Shown here in pieces: positions 59,001-64,000 of a stretch of 64,000 nucleotides of DNA. This stretch comes from Bacteroidaceae bacterium. GTDB taxonomy: Bacteria; Bacteroidota; Bacteroidia; Bacteroidales; Bacteroidaceae. The notes below the pieces were generated by a model. That model was given only the letters and a program-made list of their open reading frames with translations, had not been told where the DNA came from and did no database searches. Location of the stretch: assembly GCA_017483605.1 (NCBI GenBank), contig JAFUWG010000041.1:1-64000 (forward strand), read 5' to 3'. The first letter of the stretch is position 1. Each line of letters starts with the position of its first letter. Both the position numbers and the translations under genes were made by a program.

Positions 59001-59055
59001 CGCAACCTGCCAGCAGCAGCGAGGCAAGTGCGAGGCATACAAGATTCTTCTTCAT
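56041..59055 (-). CDS. GH31 alpha-xylosidase-like lipoprotein with PA14 domain
   Basis: 1004 residues. Lipobox LLLAGC (Cys18). N-terminal beta-sandwich interrupted by a PA14 carbohydrate-binding domain (about 243-370, PYESGEYKFCHYYSGYQKVY). The barrel has DNIVMDWNYW, nucleophile Asp in WWMDASEPN and acid/base Asp in TWSGDIGTRW. C-terminal beta domains and a YEDEGTNYGYEAG motif follow. The PA14 insertion and the WWMDASEP loop are typical of xyloglucan-active alpha-xylosidases such as Cellvibrio Xyl31A and its Bacteroides counterpart; alpha-glucosidase cannot be fully excluded. It releases xylose that the adjacent XylA/XylB pathway can use. Confidence 0.9.
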   Translation of the reverse strand: MKKNLVCLALASLLLAGCGSETTEVMRDGAIVHIAQSELDESTPRLVRLEAVSEKIIRVSATREKKFADPQSLIVVPQERKVECSVVEHGDTVTLSTSQLSAHVLASTGEVWFTDSVGNLIIHEQDGGGKEFTPYECTQTHADGKEETYKGWSIRQVFESPEDEAFYGLGQHQADEWNYKGKNEELFQYNTKVSIPFIVSSNNYGILFDSYSLCRFGNPNDYSQLQKVFKLTDKDGKEGALTGTYTSPDQETLVRREDSIYFENLKSAKNLPTFKMDNAKVVYEGTIEPYESGEYKFCHYYSGYQKVYIDGKDVYTEDVAGTGSGEQTIWRTAWNPNARKFSVNLEAGKQYSFRLEWIPDGGEAYCGLRAYAPVDEAEQGKLSFWSEMTKQLDYYFIAGDNADEVISGYRTLTGKAQIMPDWLLGYWQSRERYKTQSEILDALAGFRERHLPIDNIVMDWNYWVFDSWGAFEFDPERFSDPAGMIDTIHQNHAKIMISCWPKYYLTVDNFKELNDKGMIYQQSIKDSLYDWLGYKYAFYDAYDEDARKIFWRQLYEKLGTIGMDAWWMDASEPNVRDCTDLEYRKLLCGPTKYGSSDEFFNAYSIVNAEAIYDGQRAYETAIEQKGIDPKDSQTLMKTAKWNQWGFGNDFSPNNNRVFLLTRNGFAAEQRYSTATWSGDIGTRWEDLKAQITAGLNFSISGVPYWSQDIGGFSVEKRYAAAQSLYDEKGIESNDLRDWRELNARWHQVGMFAPIYRAHGQFPFREPWNIAPEGHPAYNVIKACLELRYRLMPYIYSLAADVHFNDYTIMRPLIMDFGKDKAVQNIGYQFMFGPAIMVNPVYQYGARQREVYFPKDNVWYDFFTGKVASQGGEAKTVPAPYDHIPLYVRAGSIIPYGPAIEYTQQKKADNIRLYVYEGADGKFTLYEDEGTNYGYEAGRFARIPVTYNEATKTLTIGDRTGEFPGMLKERTFTVVAVSADKAQGYDPEAAGVEVKYSGKKVDVKL

Positions 59056-59114
59056 AAAAGTTTTTTGATGGTTATTTAGTCAGTAATTTCTTCACGTATC
59101 TTCATGTGTGAGCA

Positions 59115-59122
59115 CAAAGTTA
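59115..59122 (-). promoter_or_regulatory. -7 promoter element of the GH31-GH2 operon
   Basis: Minus strand TAACTTTG; TTTG at 59143-59146 (minus strand) gives a -33 box at 20-bp spacing. The leader is about 50 nt. Confidence 0.65.
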
Positions 59123-59187
59123 GCACTTTCTTTTTGTTCTCACAAAATTTCACCGCCAAAAAGTTTCTCAACCAGCCCAATACGACA

Positions 59188-59226
59188 AGTCCCCGACGGC
59201 AAACGATGCCATCGGGGACTTTTTTA
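59188..59226. terminator. Hairpin downstream of xylA
   Basis: Stem AGTCCCCGA-GGCA with one G-T/C-A variation around an AACGA loop (59188-59220). The six-T run is on the plus strand (59220-59225), just as at 50487, although xylA is on the minus strand and ends 20 bp away. Confidence 0.65.
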
Positions 59227-59245
59227 TATAAAGATGTGTAGAGAC

Positions 59246-60559
59246 TTATGCGTACATCGCAACGATAGCCTCGTAGAGTTCCTGCTTGCCAGAAGTCTGC
59301 TTTGGCTCGCCCACCTTCTTGCCGTACTCGTAAGCCTGTTCGAGGGTCAACTTGCCATCCTCGAAGTCCTTACCGATACCGCTGTCGAAGGAAGCATAGC
59401 GCTCTGCCTTCATCTTGCAGTATGGAGACTCTTCAAGCAACTTGGCAGCAGACTCAAGACCGCGTGCCATAGCGTCCATACCGGCGATGTGGGCGATGAA
59501 GATGTCCTCAAGGTCGGTAGAGTTACGACGAGTCTTAGCGTCGAAGTTGGTACCACCTGTTCCGAGACCGCCGCCACGGATGATTTCCATCCAAGCCTGA
59601 GTCAACTCATAGTTGTCGATTGGGAACTGGTCAGTGTCCCAGCCGTTCTGGTAGTCACCACGGTTAGCGTCGATAGAGCCGAGCATACCTGCGTCAACAG
59701 CACAAGCCAACTCATGCTCGAAGGTGTGACCTGCGAGTGTAGCGTGGTTCACCTCGATGTTCACCTTGAAGTCCTTGTCGAGACCATGTGCACGGAGGAA
59801 GCCGATGACTGTCTCTGTGTCCACGTCATACTGGTGCTTAGATGGCTCCATTGGCTTTGGCTCGATGAGGAATGTGCCTTTGAAGCCCTTGCTGCGAGCG
59901 TAGTCGCGTGCCATGCCGAGCATGGTTGCCATGTGCTCCTTCTCACGCTTCTGGTCGGTGTTCAAGAGGCTCATGTAACCCTCGCGACCGCCCCAGAATA
60001 CGTAGTTCTCAGCGCCCAGTTTGATACCAGCGTCGATGGCGTTCTTGATCTGAACGATAGCACGAGCCACCACGTCGAAGTCTGGGTTGGTAGAAGCACC
60101 GTTCATGTAGCGAGCATTGCCGAACACGTTGGCAGTTGACCACAAGAGTTTGATGCCTGTCTCTTCCATCTTCACCTTCAGATAGTCGGTGATTGCCTTG
60201 AGGTTTGCCTCATACTCCTCGACAGATGCACCCTCGCTGACGAGGTCAACATCGTGGAAACAGAAGTATGGAATGCCGAGTTTCTGCATGATTTCGAAAC
60301 CTGCGTCAGCCTTCTGCTTAGCGATTTCAACCGCGTCGCCACCGTTGTTCCATGGGAACTTCTTGGTGCCGCCACCGAACTGGTCGCCACCCTCTGCACA
60401 GAGTGTGTGCCACCATGCCATAGCGAAACGGAGCCACTCCTTCATAGGCTTGCCCATGATGACCTTCTCGGCATCATAGTAGTGGAATGCCATTGGATTC
60501 TTGGAATCCTTACCTTCGAACTTGATTTTACCAATCTGTGGAAAATACTCTTTAGCCAT
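59246..60559 (-). CDS. xylA: Xylose isomerase
   Basis: 437 residues from the ATG at 60559 ([16 protein letters not shown]); a TTG three codons earlier is not needed. The class II isomerase motifs are intact: [64 protein letters not shown] and [18 protein letters not shown], which supply the two metal sites. It converts D-xylose to D-xylulose in the cytoplasm. Codon use here differs slightly (more AAG/GAG, fewer rare choices), as in strongly expressed genes. It has its own promoter and lies between the GH31 gene and mgtC. Confidence 0.97.
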   Translation of the reverse strand: MAKEYFPQIGKIKFEGKDSKNPMAFHYYDAEKVIMGKPMKEWLRFAMAWWHTLCAEGGDQFGGGTKKFPWNNGGDAVEIAKQKADAGFEIMQKLGIPYFCFHDVDLVSEGASVEEYEANLKAITDYLKVKMEETGIKLLWSTANVFGNARYMNGASTNPDFDVVARAIVQIKNAIDAGIKLGAENYVFWGGREGYMSLLNTDQKREKEHMATMLGMARDYARSKGFKGTFLIEPKPMEPSKHQYDVDTETVIGFLRAHGLDKDFKVNIEVNHATLAGHTFEHELACAVDAGMLGSIDANRGDYQNGWDTDQFPIDNYELTQAWMEIIRGGGLGTGGTNFDAKTRRNSTDLEDIFIAHIAGMDAMARGLESAAKLLEESPYCKMKAERYASFDSGIGKDFEDGKLTLEQAYEYGKKVGEPKQTSGKQELYEAIVAMYA

Positions 60560-60644
60560 AATCGTCAATTTTTTTAGATTTAGATATTGATTTATTGAGT
60601 TAATGATGTTTTTCTGTTGTGCGAGTCGGATGACTTTTCGGCTG

Positions 60645-60652
60645 CAAAGTTA
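60645..60652 (-). promoter_or_regulatory. -7 promoter element of xylA
   Basis: Minus strand TAACTTTG, about 86 bp before the xylA ATG. The resulting leader of about 80 nt is A/T-rich and has no hairpin I can support. Confidence 0.6.
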
Positions 60653-60711
60653 CGACGTTTCTTTCGCACGGCTTTTCAAGCATGTAACAAAGACTTTCAC
60701 TTCTGTTACAA

Positions 60712-61428
60712 CTAATTGTTCACCTCATTGGTGAGGGTGAGCGAAAGCACGTCGCCCATGGCATGGATGCGGTCGAACATGCTGATGAAGTCGGTCTTGT
60801 CTTGGCTCCTCACCATTAAATTGATGATGGTCGTGCCCTGGGTGTAGTCGTAGCGGAAAAACTCGTCGGAGATGTGGACGTTGAAGTCTTTGAAACACTG
60901 CCGATAGGGTGCGGCATCCTGAAGGATGCGGTTGACTTTCAGCCGCACAATCTTCTGTTCCTTGCCTCGGAAAAGTTTCCGTTCGAAGAGTTCCAACGAG
61001 GTGAGCACCAAGATGATGAGCAGTGCCGCCACCACCGAGACGAGATACATGCCGGCTCCGACTGCCAGACCTATACATGCCGTCATCCACATGCCTGCCG
61101 CCGTGGTGAGCCCCCTGACGGAGCCTTTCATCTGGATGATGGCACCGGCACCGAGGAAACCGATACCGCTGATGACCTGTGCGGCGATACGCCCGGGATC
61201 GCCATTTGCCGTACTGAAGAAAAGTTTCTGCGGGATGTAGATGGACACCAGCATCGCCAACGTCGCACCCATGCTGATGAGGGCGAAGGTTCTCATGCCG
61301 GCTATCTGCCCCTTGTGGCGACGTTCCAACCCCACCAACGAGCCCAGCACCAGGCTGAGCAGCAACTTAAAGATGGAACTGACCAGGTCCATCTGTTCGC
61401 CATTGAGTTGTTCGATAAATTCTTCCAC
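60712..61428 (-). CDS. MgtC/SapB family membrane protein
   Basis: 238 residues. Four to five N-terminal helices contain the MgtC signature (SLVGLERRHKGQIAGMRTFA, ISGIGFLGAGAIIQMKGSVRGLTTAAGMW, IGLAVGAGMYLVSV). The soluble C-terminal part (about 155-236) is ACT-like, as in long MgtC proteins. MgtC proteins help cells cope with low magnesium or influence the F-type ATPase. No reason for its place between the xylose genes is visible; it has its own promoter. Confidence 0.92.
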   Translation of the reverse strand: MEEFIEQLNGEQMDLVSSIFKLLLSLVLGSLVGLERRHKGQIAGMRTFALISMGATLAMLVSIYIPQKLFFSTANGDPGRIAAQVISGIGFLGAGAIIQMKGSVRGLTTAAGMWMTACIGLAVGAGMYLVSVVAALLIILVLTSLELFERKLFRGKEQKIVRLKVNRILQDAAPYRQCFKDFNVHISDEFFRYDYTQGTTIINLMVRSQDKTDFISMFDRIHAMGDVLSLTLTNEVNN

Positions 61429-61456
61429 GGTATCTTGATTCTATTTTTTCAACCCC

Positions 61457-61464
61457 CAAATTTA
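61457..61464 (-). promoter_or_regulatory. -7 promoter element of the mgtC-type gene
   Basis: Minus strand TAAATTTG matching TAnnTTTG, 29 bp before the ATG, giving a leader of about 22 nt, too short for a magnesium riboswitch. Confidence 0.55.
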
Positions 61465-61569
61465 CTTCTTATTTTTATTCTGAACAAACAATTTCAGAAG
61501 TTTTTGTAAAGGAAGGGGATTTTCGGGCTGTTTGTTGGCACAAAAATGCCTTTTTGGCAAAAATGACTA

Positions 61570-61657
61570 GTCGTTACCCCGATGCGTATCAATTCATGTC
61601 GAGGTGTTGTATGATTACAATACCCGTACACGAATTGATACGCATCGAGGTAACGAC
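61570..61657. repeat. Long palindromic repeat, copy D
   Basis: An 88-bp imperfect palindrome: left end GTCGTTACCCCGATGCG, right end CGCATCGAGGTAACGAC, inner arms CGATGCGTATCAATTC and GAATTGATACGCATCG. It lies 62 bp beyond the xylulokinase stop and before the mgtC promoter. It is the best-matched copy of the four. Confidence 0.88.
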
Positions 61658-61719
61658 CACTGACCCTTCGGATGGAAAACACCTTCGGGGCAAAGGGGGT
61701 CAAGGCTCAAGCGACGGAG

Positions 61720-63201
61720 TTACTTGCCCAGACGCTCCACCCAGAGTTGATAGGCTGCCTTGTAAGGAGCAGGGTCGGCCTCGGGGTGAATGGTTGCCTT
61801 GTGCTTGAGGGTCTTGAAGGCTTCGTCGCTGTCTTTGTAGATGCCGGCACCGATGCCTGCACCGTATGCGGCGCCCACAGAACCGTCGGTTTCGTAGAGT
61901 TCGATGGTGGCTCCTGTGACAGAGGCGAGGGTCCTGCAGAAGAGTGGATTGAGGAACATATTGGCGTGGCCAGCCTTGATGGTCTGGATGTCCATGCCCA
62001 TGCCCTTCATGATTTCCATGCCGTAGGCGAAGGAGAAAGCAATACCCTCGTGGGCAGCACGGATGAGGTGTGCCTTCTTGTGGATATTGAAGTTGATGCC
62101 GTGGATGGAGGCTCCGACGTTCTCGTTCTGCAACACACGCTCAGCACCGTTGCCGAAGGGGATGACGGTGAGTCCGTCGGCACCAATGGGGGTGGTCTCT
62201 GCCAAGTCGTTCATCTCTGGATAACTCATGCCCTCGGGTGCCACGGTGCGACGCATCCAAGCGTTGAGGATGCCGGTGCCGTTGATGCAGAGGAGGACAC
62301 CCAGACGGGTTGCCCCACCCTCGCCGTGGTTGACATGGGCGAAGGTGTTGACACGGGAGAGTTTGTCGTAGTTGACCTCGCCGAGCACACCGTAAACAAC
62401 GCCTGACGTGCCGCCTGTAGCAGCGATTTCGCCGGGCTTCATCACATTGAGGGAGAGGGCATTGTTGGGCTGGTCGCCACCTCGGTAGGAGATGGGCGTG
62501 CCGACGGGGATGCCGAGTTCGTCAGCGATGGCTTGGCAGACGGTGCTCTGCACGGAGAAGGTGGGCACGATGTCGGCGATGATATCTTCGGGGAAGCCGA
62601 AGAACTGCATCACGTCCTTGCTCACCTCGTTGTTCTTGAAGTCCCAGAACATACCCTCGGAGAGTCCCGAAACGGTGGTCTGCTTCTTGCCGCCCGAGAG
62701 ACGCATGGCGATGTAGTCGCCCGGAAGCATGATCTTGTCAATCTTGGCGAAAAGTTCTGGCTCGTTCTCCTTCACCCACGCGAGTTTGGCTGCCGTGAAG
62801 TTGCCCGGAGAGTTGAGCAGGTGCTGCAGGCACTTCTCACCACCGATGCCCTCGAATGCCTTGTTGCCGTAGGGAACGGCACGGCCGTCACACCAAATGA
62901 TGGAAGGACGGAGGGGCGTGCCCTCTTTGTCCACGCAAACGAGTCCGTGCATCTGGTAAGAGATGCCGATGGCTTTCACTTCGGCAAGGCTGCCCCCTGC
63001 CTTGGCTGCCACACGTGCGGTGGCTTGTTTCAACTCATCCCACCACATCTGTGGGTCTTGCTCTGCCCAGCCTGGCTGCTTCGCCGTGATGGGGGCTTCG
63101 CTGTCGGGATATTGTGCACTTGCTACGGTCTGTCCTGTTTGAGCATCAACGAGGGACGCCTTGACAGACGATGTGCCTATGTCGTAACCTAATAAATACA
63201 T
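61720..63201 (-). CDS. xylB: Xylulokinase
   Basis: 493 residues, FGGY carbohydrate kinase. N-terminal phosphate loop YLLGYDIGTSSVKASLVD, the catalytic Asp region SIIWCDGRAVPYG, the AATGGTSGVVYG hinge and the C-terminal GHANMFLNPLFCRTLA. It phosphorylates D-xylulose to xylulose-5-phosphate for the pentose phosphate pathway. Other FGGY substrates (L-ribulose, fuculose) are less likely given xylA nearby. It starts 29 bp downstream of the GH43 gene, with which it is probably co-transcribed. Confidence 0.93.
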   Translation of the reverse strand: MYLLGYDIGTSSVKASLVDAQTGQTVASAQYPDSEAPITAKQPGWAEQDPQMWWDELKQATARVAAKAGGSLAEVKAIGISYQMHGLVCVDKEGTPLRPSIIWCDGRAVPYGNKAFEGIGGEKCLQHLLNSPGNFTAAKLAWVKENEPELFAKIDKIMLPGDYIAMRLSGGKKQTTVSGLSEGMFWDFKNNEVSKDVMQFFGFPEDIIADIVPTFSVQSTVCQAIADELGIPVGTPISYRGGDQPNNALSLNVMKPGEIAATGGTSGVVYGVLGEVNYDKLSRVNTFAHVNHGEGGATRLGVLLCINGTGILNAWMRRTVAPEGMSYPEMNDLAETTPIGADGLTVIPFGNGAERVLQNENVGASIHGINFNIHKKAHLIRAAHEGIAFSFAYGMEIMKGMGMDIQTIKAGHANMFLNPLFCRTLASVTGATIELYETDGSVGAAYGAGIGAGIYKDSDEAFKTLKHKATIHPEADPAPYKAAYQLWVERLGK

Positions 63202-63230
63202 TTCCTTTTATATTTTTACATGATACATCA

Positions 63231-64000
63231 TTACTTGTCCAGGCCTTCGATGGTCTGGATGGTGCCGTCGGCATTGTAGTGCAGTTCGCACACCTTGAGG
63301 GAGCGAAGCCACGTCTTGTCGTTGGAGGGCACACAGTCGTGGTGGAAGAGATACCACTTGCCCTTGTACTCGGCAATGGCATGGTGGGTGGTCCAACCAA
63401 CGACAGGGGTGAGGATGACACCCTGATAGGTGAAGGGACCGTAGGGGTTGTCGCCGATGGCGTAGCAAAGGAAGTGGCTGTCGCCCGTTGAGTAGGAGAA
63501 GTAGTACTTGCCCTGATACTTGTGCATCCACGAAGCCTCGAAGAAGCGGTGTGGGTCGCTCGCCTTGAGAGGCTGTCCGTCCTTGTCGAGGATGACCACG
63601 CGGCGGGGTGCCTCGGAGAACTGCAACACATCGTCGCTCATCTTCACGACAAAACTGGGCAGAGCGGGTGCATCGGGCTGAGCGAAGAGTTCGCCTTGGC
63701 GTGTGGGCTCGGAACCCAAATCAACCAGCCCGTTCTCGTCGCCATGCTTGCCGTGGATGGGAGCAAAGCCGGGTGCGAGGGGCTGCCACCACTGGAGTTG
63801 TCCGCCCCAGAGACCACCGAAGTAGGTGTAGATGCTGCCATCGTCGTCCTTGAAGACGCAGGGGTCGATGGAGAAGGAACCACGGATGGGCTGTGGCTGT
63901 GGAACGAAGGGACCTTCAGGTTTGTCGGCAACTGCCACACCGAGACGGAAGACGCCGTCGTAGCCCTTGGCTGAGAAGATGTAGTAATACTTGCCGTCTT
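63231..64000 (-). CDS. GH43 family glycosidase, C-terminal part (5' end outside window)
   Basis: About 256 residues are visible; the frame is open to the right edge of the window, so the start is missing. It reads GKYYYIFSAKGYDGVFRLG at the edge, then the pKa-modulating Asp in GSFSIDPCVFKDDDGS and the acid Glu in HRFFEASWMHKYQGKYY, followed by the late blades with TTHHAIAEYKGKWYLFHHD. This is GH43, probably beta-xylosidase or arabinofuranosidase, ending after the propeller with no extra C-terminal domain. Being next to xylB and xylA, it should feed xylose into that pathway. Confidence 0.88.
   Translation of the reverse strand, partial: DGKYYYIFSAKGYDGVFRLGVAVADKPEGPFVPQPQPIRGSFSIDPCVFKDDDGSIYTYFGGLWGGQLQWWQPLAPGFAPIHGKHGDENGLVDLGSEPTRQGELFAQPDAPALPSFVVKMSDDVLQFSEAPRRVVILDKDGQPLKASDPHRFFEASWMHKYQGKYYFSYSTGDSHFLCYAIGDNPYGPFTYQGVILTPVVGWTTHHAIAEYKGKWYLFHHDCVPSNDKTWLRSLKVCELHYNADGTIQTIEGLDK

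Noticed and set aside
61429-61719. A magnesium-sensing leader for the MgtC-type gene
   Set aside because: The predicted leader is only about 22 nt; the larger structure there is palindrome copy D, upstream of the promoter.

Overview
The window reads as a chromosomal stretch of a Bacteroidales bacterium, most likely Prevotellaceae and visibly GC-rich for that group. The support is: Bacteroidetes-type promoters (TAnnTTTG at -7, no Shine-Dalgarno dependence), lipoproteins with Bacteroidetes-style lipoboxes and one acidic surface-export signal, a one-protein hybrid two-component regulator remnant, plant cell wall glycoside hydrolases, and the fused anaerobic (cbi) cobalamin enzymes typical of Bacteroidetes. 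I see no rRNA, tRNA, CRISPR array or prophage. The only mobile-element trace is the last 40 codons of a probable IS982-family transposase at the left edge.

Layout. (1) 0.1-12.8 kb: a plant-polysaccharide island with a GH3 beta-glucosidase plus a truncated hybrid regulator, a GH43 xylosidase/arabinofuranosidase, a GH115 alpha-glucuronidase, a GH2 enzyme and a GH9 endoglucanase. (2) 11.0-17.3 kb: a minus-strand run sialate/acetyl-xylan-type O-acetylesterase > patatin > C4-dicarboxylate transporter > GH9, whose leader contains a striking inverted octamer array. (3) 17.5-28.0 kb: a six-gene minus-strand operon, GH2 > AraC regulator > SGNH esterase > GH5_7 mannanase > CE7 acetylesterase > GH94 cellobiose phosphorylase, which would suit acetylated (gluco)mannan. 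No SusC/SusD pair is present in either CAZyme region. (4) 28.1-49.3 kb: a corrinoid region with BtuF/BtuC-type ABC components, four multifunctional cbi fusions or two-domain enzymes (CbiJ-CbiD, CbiG-CbiF, CbiE-CbiT, CbiH-CbiC), an iron alcohol dehydrogenase, two BtuB-type TonB receptors flanking a CbiK-like lipoprotein behind a cobalamin riboswitch, and the divergent CbiA-CobQ fusion, CobU, CobT and a patatin. (5) 49.3-53.2 kb: housekeeping genes (CinA-like amidase, LolA-like, membrane protein, YpfJ-type peptidase, RidA, TonB-C-terminal-domain protein). (6) 53.3-64.0 kb: a xylose/xyloglucan region with GH2, GH31, xylose isomerase, MgtC, xylulokinase and a GH43 running off the right edge.

How it works together: secreted and surface enzymes debranch and cut hemicellulose. 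Cellobiose is phosphorolysed by GH94, and xylose goes through XylA/XylB. Cobalamin is both imported (two receptors, BtuFC) and partly made here; CbiL, CbiB, CobS, CobC, CobD, an adenosyltransferase and the BtuD ATPase are not in the window.

The most unusual layer is repeats and control. It includes an 8-bp-period inverted array directly upstream of start codons, a four-copy long palindrome, a palindrome shared by two convergent gene ends, REP-like palindromes lying exactly at the fusion joints of two cobalamin enzymes, and a riboswitch-controlled surface-type chelatase-like lipoprotein between two corrinoid receptors.
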